Assembly: GCF_958298935.1 (NCBI RefSeq)
Contig: NC_084927.1
Coordinates: forward strand, 35,220,501 to 35,284,500
Reading direction: 5' to 3'
DNA length: 64,000 bases
From: Phragmites australis
Taxonomy: Eukaryota; Streptophyta; Magnoliopsida; Poales; Poaceae
Shown here: one piece after another, positions 9,268-20,765 of the stretch
Numbering within the stretch: position 1 is the first letter of the stretch
How the letters are laid out: each line of letters begins with the position of its first letter
Notes under the pieces: model-generated
What the model was told of the DNA's origin: nothing
Seen by the model: only the letters and a program-made list of their open reading frames with translations
Database searches by the model: none
Made by a program: the position numbers and the translations under genes

Positions 9268-12200
9268 ATGATGCAGCAGCCCCCGCATCAGCAGCCCGGC
9301 ATGGCGCCGCCACCGCCCCCGCAGGGCGCGGGCGGGCAGCCGCCGCACTGGGGCGGGATCCCTCCACCGATGACGCAGCAGTACGCCGCGCCGCCGCCCC
9401 AGCAGCAGGCGCCGCCGCCGCAGATGTGGAGCCAGCCGCCGCCGCAGGCGTACTACGGGCAGGCGCCGCCTCAGCAACAGTACTACGCCGCGCCGGCGCC
9501 GGCGCCGGCCGCCCCCGCGGCAGCGGACGAGGTGAGGACGCTCTGGATCGGGGACCTGCAGTATTGGATGGATGAGAACTACATCTACAGCTGCTTCGCG
9601 AACGCCGGAGAGGTACGAGCCCCGATCTGGCGTGAGATTTGGTTGCGCGTGATTTGGCATGCCATCCTCCTCTTGGAATTAGTGGCGTGCGCTTTGCTGA
9701 TGCTAACAGGTCTCGCTTTAAGATGTTGGTTATGACTTTTGATTGATTTTTTTTGTGAGTCGTGATGATATAACTGCTACCGATTGAAGCTTTAGGCTAC
9801 GAATCATTTTGCAGTGCTAGATTCCTTTTGATAATTCAAGCTTTACGTTGATTCAGCTGTGATTATTGAACTGCTAATATAGTTTGGTTTGATTTGTATG
9901 TTATGATGGTATAGTTAAGACTATATATGGTGAAACAACGCTAAGGTTAATTTTTTTCAAGTTAATTGAACTTTTGTTTGTACTTATTTATCTTTTACAC
10001 ATGGGTGTTAACTGTTAAGTTCTGCAGGCTGTGTAGCATTCAAACTTCTGCTAAATACTATTTGTCTGCTTCAATTCTGGGTTTCTTATCGGTGTTTATA
10101 GTCCCATTGCTCAGATGACAAGTATAGCTGAAAGATAACAACTTATGTCGCCCATCCATGATTTTCTGACCATTTACTTTACAATTTACACTAATTTGCA
10201 GGTTCAATCTGTGAAGCTTATCCGTGATAAGTCATCAGGACAGCTTCAGGGTTATGGTTTTGTTGAGTTTACAAGCCGTGCAGCCGCTGAGCGAGTTCTT
10301 CAAACATACAATGGACAGATGATGCCAAATGTTGAGTTGACTTATCGGCTGAACTGGGCCAGTGCTGGTGAAAAGCGTGATGATACCCCAGACTATACTA
10401 TTTTCGTTGGAGATTTGGCTGCTGATGTTACGGACTACTTATTACAAGAGACATTCAGGGTCCATTATCCTTCAGTGAAGGGTGCAAAAGTTGTAACTGA
10501 CAAATTGACAATGCGTTCAAAGGGTTATGGATTTGTGAAATTTGGTGATCCTACAGAGCAAGCTCGTGCAATGACTGAAATGAATGGAATGCTTTGTTCA
10601 TCCAGGCCTATGCGTATTGGTCCTGCAGCAAGTAGAAAAACAACAGGAGTTCAAGAGAGGGGTAAGCACTGCCAATCTCATGTCCTTCGTATAGTTGTTA
10701 GTTCTGAATGTATGCCATTATCTTCCCATGGATAGTTTTGCTGATTGCTGCACTTGAGGATACCTTTACCTTTTGCTGTTCATATTTGTCTGTTCTGGTT
10801 GTTTTATCTGCTTGTGTTCAAATCGTAGTTAGGCCTAGGTGTCAACTTCTGTGCAAGAAGTCATTATTCCCTAGTACAGCGTTTCCAATGTGAATTTGGA
10901 TAATTTAATGCACTAGAACGATAGTAGACTCATGGAACTCATGTTATCTGGAAGCAGGATGCCAACGGGCTCTATTCATATAGGAGCCTTGGAACTGACC
11001 TGAGCTGTGATGCATTTCTTGTTTAATGCGTGGCCTCGTTTAGGTCAGTGTGAATCATTTATGTCCTAAATTCAAAGTTGGTTTCCTTCAGTTTCTGGTG
11101 CTTTGTCCATTTATTTTCCTTGTTATTTCTGAATCTATTTCGTCTCTGTATACATTTAGTGCACATTTTCTTTTCATACAAAGCTTTTATGACCCATGCT
11201 CGATGGGGAATGTACATAGGTAAATTAGCATGCTGGCTTGTTCTTGCTTTTGTCGCTAGGGCTGAGGGATTGAATCTCTTTCCCCGTATATTGAGAGTTT
11301 ATAAATACCTTCTATTTCCTTCTTCTTTACTGACAAGATAATTTCATACCACAACTATTGAGGGCAAATACCTGCTTTTGATGGTCTTTAATTCTTTCTG
11401 TGTGATGTTCAACTTATAGCTTTGTATTCATAATTCTGTTGTTTTCTCTAACTTGGATTCGTTAATATTGTGCACATGGTCTTGGTCTGTACCTGATTTT
11501 CTAACTTTGCTAATTTGAGACTGTGCGCTCAAAACAGCATTTTGTTTTTCTTGGCCTTAGCCTGCTTAATTTTTTTTCTATATCATTTATTATTGCTTCA
11601 CTGGCACTCTTTGGCCACTTGATTCCATTGTTTAGCCTGTTAAGTGAAGTGTTGCAGCCATTGTCTACTCGACTGATGTTTTTTACTACAATTCTTCATG
11701 ACTGTATGTTCCTGGTTGCTGGGCGAACTTAGTTACTCTAAACTGCCTTAGGTGATGCTTTCTATTCTGCTCTATGCATATGGCACGGTATGCATGTGTA
11801 TGTATAAATGTTGCTGTATAATTTGTGTTAATCCAACAACTTTAGTGACCAACTCCAAGGGACTCTTGCATGATAGCATTCATTTATAGCTTTTGCTATT
11901 TGTCAAATCTTACAGTATGTTTCCTTCACTTTTTTGCTTTCATTTACAGTACCAAATGTTCAAGGAGCTCAGTCTGAGAATGATCCTAACAATACCACTG
12001 TGCGTTCTTAATTCTTTTTTCTGCATAGCAGTAATTCATATTTCAGTTTTTTGTTGACTTTTGTCTGTTGCGTTCAGATATTTGTTGGTGGCCTTGACCC
12101 CAACGTCACTGAAGATGTCCTGAAACAAGTTTTTGCTCCTTATGGAGAAGTGGTCCATGTTAAGATCCCTGTTGGGAAGAGATGTGGTTTTGTTCAGTTC

Positions 12201-12864
12201 GTTACCAGGTTGACTCTATTTGTTCAGTTGTTCCTTCTGCACATATATATGTAACTATTTTTGTCTTAGTTACTCTGACACTGCATGTTCAGGCCTTCTG
12301 CCGAGCAAGCGCTGCTAATGCTGCAAGGGACCTTGATTGGTGGACAGAATGTTCGGCTTTCATGGGGTCGAAGCCTTTCAAACAAGCAGGCTCAGGTCAT
12401 ATCTTGCATACCAATGTTCTTTCTGTTAAGTTGTATACTGGAGCTGAAGTGGCTAACATTGTTGTATGTGAAAAATTCCCAGCCTCAGCAGGAATCCAGC
12501 CAATGGGGTGCTGGTGCTGGTGCTGGTGGCTACTATGCTGGCTATGGACAAGGTTATGAGGCTTATGGCGGCGGGTATGCACAGCCTCAGGATCCTAACA
12601 TGTATGGTTATGGTGCTTATCCTGGTTATCCCAATTATCAACAGCAACCAGCTGCACAGCAGCCACAGCAACAACAGGTGGAGTTTCTAACTCATTAATG
12701 CCATTGTGAATTTAACAGTGAAAACGTTTTGCCTCCTATAACAAATGTATGCCATATTTGACATTGCCATGGCCTCCAACGTCCAATATCTGTGAGCATT
12801 ACATAATGTCCATAACTTCTACTTGCACTAATCTAACACTGCTTTGTTTTCTTTCTTCCAGTGA
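9268..12864 (+). CDS. RBP45: RBP45/47-type triple-RRM RNA-binding protein
   Basis: Predicted exons: 9268-9612, 10202-10661, 11950-11999, 12078-12208, 12293-12395, 12483-12677, 12862-12864. All junctions are GT-AG and in phase, giving 428 residues. The N-terminus (1-87) is Gln/Pro-rich. RRM1 starts at about 90 (LWIGDLQYWMDENYIYSCF ... LQGYGFVEF). RRM2 starts at about 180 (YTIFVGDLAADVTDYLLQETF ... GYGFVKF). RRM3 starts at about 286 (IFVGGLDPNVTEDVLKQVF ... CGFVQF). The tail is Gly/Tyr/Gln-rich. This is the oligouridylate/poly(A)-binding nuclear family RBP45/47, thought to act in pre-mRNA maturation and stress granules. The last exon contributes only the stop codon. If the last intron is retained, translation adds six residues (VEFLTH) and stops at 12698. 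The next gene encodes a PABP-interacting protein on the same strand. Confidence 0.9.
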
Positions 12865-13398
12865 AGCCTGTTTGCTTGGGCAAATCTTATGTTGTTGAGA
12901 TGCATTAAAGTTATTTCAAGGCGCTGTATTGCATTCTAGCTCTTCGTTTCAAAAGGCTCCTGATTTTGATTGCCTCAGGTCAAGGTTTCGTCTATTATGC
13001 ACTGTGTTATGGCAATGAACAGGTTGTGCCCTACTGTGATTGCTATGTTCAGACATTTCTGAAAGACATCTTTCTTTCATGCTTCTCCGATCTACTGTTA
13101 TTTATATTTACTGGGTATTGCTATTTACTGTTATGTTATATATATTTCGTACCGTTTGTTTCCCGTTGCCTTTTTCTTGTTACTTCTATAGTGTTGGATT
13201 CGTCCTTTATCACTACGGACACCTATGTTTCGTTCTTCTGTTGGCCTGATCGCGCACATGGGCAAGCATGCTATGAGGACAGAATGTTTCGAGGGCAATG
13301 TGATTCTTGTCCGTATTTGTTTCGTCACCTCTTTTTGTTAAATATTTATGTGCATGCCATCATTACTTGCTGGAGATGCATACGATGCCATCTTAGTT

Positions 13399-13673
13399 TT
13401 TTTTTTTTTTGAGGATGCATTTAGGACGTACACAATCTACGCACCTCTCATTCACACCACACGCATGAACGTCTCTTACACATGTTAAGAGAAATTAGAG
13501 AGCACTAATCCCTCACTGTGTGGAGCATGGTAGGAGAAATTAGAGAGCACTAAACTCTCAGTGCATGGAAATATAGTGTACTCTCAACCTGTTCGGGATC
13601 TAATCCTGGGAGAAATGCACCTGGGAACAAAACCCTGGCGACCTTGCCATTTGAGCTGACGCTCGATCTCGTT
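13399..13673 (-). mobile_element. SINE-like retroposon with poly(A) tail and target duplication
   Basis: Read on the minus strand, the element starts near 13673 with a tRNA-like region (TCAGCTCAAATGGCAAGG resembling an A box, GGATTAGATCCCG resembling a B box). It ends in a run of A (T-run 13399-13410 on the plus strand). It is flanked by a 12-bp repeat with one mismatch: GCCATCTTAGTT at 13387-13398 and GCCATCGTAGTT at 13674-13685. A tail next to one target copy is the hallmark of non-LTR retroposition. The internal 'gagaaattagagagcacta' block occurs twice (about 13488 and 13530). Confidence 0.6.
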
Positions 13674-14085
13674 GCCATCGTAGTTGTGGCCGTCCGAATC
13701 AAAACGTAGGGAAATGATCGACAACAGCGAAACGAGATGTGATGCCATTTTCAGGAATCGCTTTCCTAAGAATTTACGTGGAATTCCACTATCGTATAAT
13801 CAGCTAATCACACCAGCAGTTCCCCTCGCAGTAAATTTGCCTTTGCGTAGTGAGAAGATTGTGCAAATGCAACTGCAAAGTGGGATAAACCCACCGAACA
13901 CGTGATTTGTACATGAAATATCTAAGTACCCTTATGACTGAGGAATATCCCCGTGTTTGAAACTTGTTCTTGTTACCCCGTACATAAGTTTTCACAGTAA
14001 ACTACTGTACGCTTACGATAAGTCTACAATTATGCACCGATATAGCTCCCCAGGGGGAAAATTCACAGTGCCTTTTTTGGCTGTT

Positions 14086-14692
14086 TGGCTTGCAACTAAT
14101 TTTAGCTAATGCTTTACCTTACCAAAGTTTGACAGTGTCGACTAGATTTTGCTAACATTTGATTTGCTAACCCTATAAAAAATTTGCTAACAATTTTTGG
14201 CAATTCTGTCCGCTTGTAATGCTAGTTCATTTTCTCCCTAAGCTTGGCTAACTCATGGGTTGCCGATTTGATGACCAAATTTTATCGAGCCATGTGGAAC
14301 AAATTTGAATAAGATCAAACAGGCCTATGCTTCGGTTCATACCAGCATCGGTGCATCACTTAGCGTGCGATTAGTTGCCCGTACGAGATTTTACCTGTAT
14401 GGACCGTACATGTAGGTTGAGATGAGTTGTCTTTGCTGAAAAGAAGATTTTTGATTGATTATATTTGTTTGGACAGTTTGAGCATAATTTTTGTTTGGTA
14501 AACCGAATCTGAGACTATACTAGTGGTTGTATGTGTTGAGATTATGATTGGTTGTATGATTAGTGCCCGATTTGTTTGACCTGTGAATTTGCCTGCACAT
14601 GTAGATGAGATGTAATTGCATCCAGATAACACCGTGTATTTATAATTATCGAATCATCGGGACAAAACAATGTAAGCAAACAGCCAAACGAG
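14086..14692. mobile_element. MITE-like sequence with inverted 'GGCTGTTTGGC' ends
   Basis: The left end (TTTGGCTGTTTGGCTTGC, about 14086) is the inverse of the right end (GCAAACAGCCAAACG, about 14677-14692). An internal CAAACAGGCC near 14317 suggests two adjacent elements rather than one. No coding sequence. Boundaries are approximate and no clear target duplication was found. Confidence 0.3.
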
Positions 14693-14927
14693 TTCTCTAC
14701 GTGAATTATACGCTTTGCAGCGAGCCAGTGTAGGGCTCTTCCAAGGAACCAATCGCTCCCTTACCTAATGACGCCGTCAGGCTTTATGATTCGCGCCGAG
14801 CAAATCATCCAAGAAAAACAAAAGCGCCACCACTTGCGTTGCCACCTCGAACTGACTCACACAGCCACGCCCCTTGGTCCGTGTCCTCGCCTTTCTCGGC
14901 TCGTCGCCTCCCCTCCTGACCTCACCC

Positions 14928-17900
14928 ATGGCCCGCCCCAGGAAGGCGAAGCCGCCCTCGCCGCCCAAGGCGGTGGCGACGACTTCCCTCGGCGAGGCGT
15001 TGCTGCTGACCACGGTCTGCATGGTGGGCCTGCCCGTGGAGGTGCAGGTCCGCGACGGATCCGCCTACGCCGGCGTCCTCCACACCGCCGTCGTCGACGG
15101 TGGATACGGTGGGCGCTCCTCTCTTTCTCTTCTCTCGTAAAAACTTGCCCTTTCGTCGGTATCGTAGGTGCGTTGCCGTATGGTTTGGAGATCACGGGAT
15201 TCGCGTTCGGGATGTGATCCAACAGGGGGTGGGGGTGGAATAGTGGATGCTGCGAGGCTAGTTGGTGCTCCGTTTCTCTTTTCTTCTGTTTGATCTGCTT
15301 GGTGGATGGGTGATTTTGGTCGCTGGGAGCGCGTGAGTTGTTAGTTTATTTGGAGGTTGAGACGGATTTGGCGGCGGGTGCTGGAGATCGTTGGGTTTGG
15401 TTCCTATTTTGTGATGCAGTTCTGCATGTTTGGTATTCTTAGCGGTCAGGATCTTTGTCGTTTCGTCGTCTCGATTGAAGCGAGGATTTGGAGGGTAATC
15501 ATGGAAACCGCAAGCTTGATTGGGCTCGAGGTATAGACTATAGTGGAGGATCCATTTGTGGTTTTACTCGATCAGAGGGGGCGGTCCTAGTTTCTACAAT
15601 ATAACTGGAGTGTGGTTACATTTCAGCCAGCATTTTGTTATTGTTGTATCTTATATCGTGCATTATGTGAATTGAGGCGCCAAATTTAGCAGATAAAAGT
15701 CTGATTTTCTATGGGGAAAATCATTGCATTGATGGCTTTATATTGAGTAGGTGTTGTGCTAAAGAAAGCAAGGAAGATAGCAAACGGGAAGGGAGATGCT
15801 AATCTATCGCTGGGAGCGTTTGTGGATACTCTTGTTGTTCTTCCAGATGATCTTGTTCAAGTGATTGCAAAGGTATGCTGATTCAATAGTATGCTATGAA
15901 ACACACTGTTTTATCATCAGCGTTGATGACATCTGTTCTTTTGCCCCAGGACTTTTCACTCCCTATTAAAGGTGTTTGTAGAACTCTTGATTGCAATGTG
16001 GTGGCTGCCAGTGGATCCTTGAAGCCTCAAACTTCGCATGCAGACGACCCAAAACTGTCTAAAACTGAAAATATATCTCCACTTAAGTATGTTCTCAATT
16101 CAAACTAGTGCATACTAATTCATCTTGTTTCATATATATCCCATTTTACATTATATGTATGCATCGTACTTGCCCCCAATGCTTCTACAAAGTGAATTTT
16201 GGTAAGTTCATCCACTTGCTGCTGGCTGCTGCCATGATGTTTGTTTAAGAAGTAGATTTAAAGCAATCTATTCAACTTGAATAAATTATTCCTTCTTCGG
16301 TCTTCATCCTATTAATTGTTGAACTTAACTAATACTATTTCTGTAACAGACAGGTTGAGAAATGCAGCATGGCAGGTCAGGAAAGTGATACCTCCATTAA
16401 GAAAAATGCTCGAAGTATGAACCCCTTTTGTTTTTCCTGTACTGAGATAGTATTTTCACCCTTATCTTCCTTGCACTAAACCTGCCCAATTTCTCAGCTA
16501 ATGGTAACGCTACGAGTGGTATCTCTTCAACTGGACATGTGGGGCCATGTTTCTCCATGAATGGGGTTTCCAGTTCTGCAACTGTTGGGCTTAAAGTTGG
16601 GGGTATTACCAGTTCAGTTATAGCTGCGCCCATGGTGGCTTCAGATGCTAAAAACTCTCAACCAGACAATAATTCAGCTACAAAAGTTGTCACGTCAAGC
16701 AAAACCACTGCTAAGGTGAGCTCCGTTAGTATGTCTGATTGTGACAATTGTCTCTAGTGATCTGACTTCTGACATATAAAGTAGTGCTTGCTGATTTTAT
16801 CTATTATTTTGACCATGCCTATAGTCTTTAACTGTACAGATTTATTGATTATGTCAATCATTTTATGAATGTTTCTTTTCTCTGTGTTAATAGAGTGATG
16901 CTATAGAATTATATTGATAAATGGATTTTTTATATTGTACATTATTTCAGGAATTTAAACTCAATCCTTCTGCAAAGGTCTTTTCTCCATCTTTTGCAAG
17001 TTCTAGACAAGTACTTGCAGCTGCACCCCCTGTTAACTCAAACTACATCTCACACTCCGCCACTGAAGTTCCAACTGGCATACTTGTATTTGAGTCAAAA
17101 TCTGTGCCAGGCGGTTCATCTCTGTCCAGCAAGGTTCATTATAGTAACCTGTCTTCTGGAAACTATGGCATTTCACCTCAATATGTTCAATCAGTAAGTA
17201 ATTCGATTTATTCTTGTGTGCTTTTTGATTGTTTCAATAGTTTTGCCTCTCATTGGATCTACTATCATATTCTCTTGAATGATAAAAAAGGGAAAATACC
17301 ACGTAGGATGTCAACTCCAAATGCAACATGTAATATGCCTCCCTCTTGATAATTTGCTATACATGGGCTGCTACATTTTTATTTGCTCTATATTTGAACT
17401 CCTGCACTTACTCCTGTTTGGGTATATTTATGCACTTGCTTTGCAGATGAACTATGTTAGCCATTGCTATCTGTCGCTTATCTAATTTAATTTTGCAGTT
17501 GGGTTAAATAAATAAATCAGACTTGAAAGCTGTATTGTTCATGCCACCTTTCAGGACATCAGCTTTCAATTTCATTCTGATGCAAGGAATATACCACAGT
17601 TTTTTCCCTTCAGAACTAAAATTAACTAGCTCACATGCAAATGTATTTTTGATGTCTGAAGGCTTCTTTAACTTTTAATCTTTTATGTTCTGTTATTGTA
17701 CTTATGTTGCAAGCATAGGCAAATAAACCGATTTTTTTTATCTTGTTCGCTGCCTAGCTCCACCATGTGTGTTTGATTCTAACATAATCATGCTTCTGAA
17801 TTCTGATACTGCTTACCTTTTTGCATGATAGATTGCGGGGAATAATGCAGCCAGGTTAGATCCTGCTAGAGTTGGTATGCCGTACCATCCCGTGCAGGTG

Positions 17901-19057
17901 GGAGCAACCTATACTATACCCAGTCCTCAGCCTGTAAGTCTAATGTTACCTTGATTAACTCAATAAAATCTGCCCATCTGCATATATATTTTTCTAAAAA
18001 AATGTTCATCTATGTTTATTTGTTGCGTAAAATTCTGTTCATTTGTGTCTCCGACAAATCGACTTAATTTTATGTGATGATATGATAGGTGATGGCTGGG
18101 AAGTTCAGTCCTGCTGTTTATGTTCACCCAGTTTCTCAGGTGAGTGATGTACAATTAGTAATTGTATTAAGACTTCAAGTGGATAACTTTGAGTTTAGGG
18201 GCATGGCGCACTGAATTGTTTTGCTATATTTATGTAACTTGTTAACAGTCTCCCATTAGACACGCATACGCCTTCAGTGTTGCTTAATCGGTAGAATAGG
18301 CAGGGATTGTTTGAACTGAATTTGAAATTTTGAATTTTTAATAGTAATTTTTTTGCCTACCTTAACCTAATCCTTGGGTAAAGTATTTTAGCATCACACT
18401 CAAGCAATTGTGAGTCTTCTTCACAGATGGATCTTTGGGCAACCTTGATGTTGCACAGAATCTTATTTAACAGATCAAGTTCGCTAGTTAACTGGAATGC
18501 TTTTTTTGGTCATTCTTTTCTTTTAAACATTATCCAAACCTGTTAATCTTCTCATAGTCTCTGGCAAGTAACCAACTGCTCCATAGGAATGAAATGTACT
18601 CTAAATACAAATTGACAAAGATTTTTCCCTTGCTCCTCGTGGCTCATGTATTCTTGGTTCCCATTGAAGGATGCAATGCATGGAACACCCGTTATTCCCC
18701 AACGATGGTCCCACCCTATATTGTTGAACTCATATCAAGCTAGCTTGCAAAAGTTCCAAGGTAACAGATCCAAGTCATAGTTGGAGTTACTGTAGAAATG
18801 ATATTGCAATGTTCAACTTCAGTTTCTTTTCTTGAATGGAAAATACTAAGTATTTTGGATTAAACTGACCATAGCAATTACCTGCAAACATCTTTTCTCC
18901 AGGCAACGCCCCAGTGTATGTGGCCCCTCCAGTCATGGCAACTGGGAACCTGCCATTGGTGGTACCAAGCCCTGCACCACTTGTGCAGCCGTTCCAGGCC
19001 ATTCATCCCATTATGGTTCCTGCTGCAAGCAGCATGGTTCCAGGCAAATACATGTAA
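14928..19057 (+). CDS. PABP-interacting protein with SM/ataxin-2-type domain and PAM2 motif
   Basis: Exons: 14928-15108, 15751-15872, 15950-16086, 16350-16414, 16498-16715, 16951-17193, 17832-17933, 18089-18139, 18670-18760, 18903-19057. All are GT-AG and in phase, giving 454 residues. The start has a good context (cccATGGC). Residues about 20-105 form an SM/ataxin-2-type fold (LLLTTVCMVGLPVEVQVRDG ... GVVLKKARK ... LGAFVDTLVVLPDDLVQVIAK). A PAM2 peptide at 245-256 (LNPSAKVFSPSF) is the ligand for the MLLE domain of poly(A)-binding protein. The C-terminus is Pro/Val/Met-rich with no fold visible. I see no LsmAD domain, unlike CID3/CID4. It most resembles the Arabidopsis At4g26990/At5g54920 type (from memory). 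Likely role: cytoplasmic mRNA translation or decay control through PABP. It converges with the AT-hook gene downstream. Confidence 0.85.
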
Positions 19058-20765
19058 ACTTGTCATACCAATGGAACATCTGCTTTTGTTGGAAGAATCC
19101 TACCCCTTTGCTTTGGGGGAATATGTCTGAAAGGACTCGCGATTTTGCCTAGTCTGTTAATTCACTTATCAGTTGCTGGTCTGCGTCCGTATTTTAGTTG
19201 GAAGGGCTTGCAACTTTTGCCATTCGTCATGCTTCGTGTGGGTTTCTGAATTATTCTTTTTAGGGGGTTTCATGGGAGAGTAATATGAAATAGAGAGAAG
19301 ATCGCATGCTTCTTCTTTTTTTGTCGTAGCAATAGCATTTCTTCTTCCGAGAGCACTATGTACAATGTGACATTGTAAAAGATATAGTGAAGGGTTTATT
19401 TTCACACGGTTAATGTACATTCATCTTGCAAGTGTAACAGTTTATGATCGACAATCTGTCTGTTGAAACCTATGATGATGTTGATCTAAAGTTCTATCTG
19501 CTTTATGTTATGTGAACGTAGTAGAATAGTATTCAGTATTAAACTTCAGTAAATAAGCTTTGCAATTTTGAAGGCATGCACAGCCTGTACAATCTTTTGT
19601 TGCGAAGTTTAGCGTTCTCATATCTGATGATGTTGTATGAAGTTCTACCTGTAGTACAGCAGGATAACAACAACACAACAACGATACAATCTTAAAGGTT
19701 CTGCGAGTGAAAAATACTAATGTTCCATATACAAGGGCAAAAACTGTTGAAGGTATTTTGGGGAAATCAAGAGCCTGCAGACAAGAGAAATAGCAAATGC
19801 CAATAGTCATATAGCAGCAATGTAGCAGATGCCTGGGAATAAAGCTTAATTGTCACAAGCCATATTACAAGATCCAGAGTACAATAAAAGCTGAAGATCC
19901 ATGTCATCTTCCTAAATGATGGGCTACGAACATCAAGTATGTTACTTTTTTTTCCCTGTTCGCAATTCTATCTGTGCTAGGTGACTGTATCTCTATTGAA
20001 TATCTCACCTATACTTGGAGAGGAAGAAAACAAAAATGTAATGATAGGAGTCTACACCTAAAGCATTAAGCCATTCACTAAAACTCCAGCTCCACATCCC
20101 GCTATGAGATTATGGCAAGCTTGGCAGAAGCATTCCAGAATGCAAACTTTCACCGAACACCAGGCACTGTGTTGTGTTTCTTGATCTCTGCTTTCATTTG
20201 CTGTCAACCCTCGTTTCATGCTCACGATACAGAGTGAACGTCATCTGGAATTACAAATTTAAACACCACACCAGTTTGTTAGCTCTTGCAGTAAAAAAAA
20301 AAGTCATTCGACAAGATAATTTTTTTTAATCCAAGTAGCGTAAACCACCGAGGGGATTACATATTTATATGCTGCACTTGTGGCTTCTGCCATAGGCACG
20401 GCTCAAAAAATTGGTTAGGATAAGTTATTGATGCATGGCAGATAACAAATAACTACACAAGTAGATATAATTGTAGCGAACCTGGCATGGGCTTGGTATT
20501 GTCCAAGAAAGTGTAGGATAAAGAAAAGGGCAATCTTGAATGTATGTCAACATAATAGGTTTCCCATATGTAGTACTTTTAAGTTTGTACAGGCAAAAGG
20601 GTCTAATCATTACATTCGTCTTTGACTTGATCCACAAAAACATATTCAGTCGTTGTAACGCTTTCTCATAAAATCAGGATTTGGATGTCATCCAAGGTGC
20701 CAATAAAAACACTAAAAGGAGAGATGTAGTCTAAGTTTTTACCTGAGGCACCTTACTTTGAGCCA
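19058..20765. other. convergent 3' regions between the PAM2 protein and AT-hook genes
   Basis: The first about 450 bp is the 3' untranslated region of the plus-strand gene. The part nearer 20765 contains the 3' leader of the minus-strand gene, with a possible 3' UTR intron (donor complement at about 20742). No gene or clear repeat recognised in between. Confidence 0.4.

Larger units (their letters stand above)
12865..14927. other. intergenic, 3' region of RBP45-like gene plus insertions
   Basis: The first several hundred bases are T-rich 3' untranslated and trailing sequence. A SINE-like insertion follows at 13399-13673, then MITE-like sequence at 14086-14692, and finally the GC-rich promoter of the next gene. 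ORFs here (for example 12966-13412) are low-complexity T-rich readings without family similarity. Confidence 0.45.

Noticed and set aside
12966..13412. 148-codon ORF downstream of RBP45
   Set aside because: Hydrophobic because the sequence is T-rich. It runs into the SINE poly(T) and has no domain.
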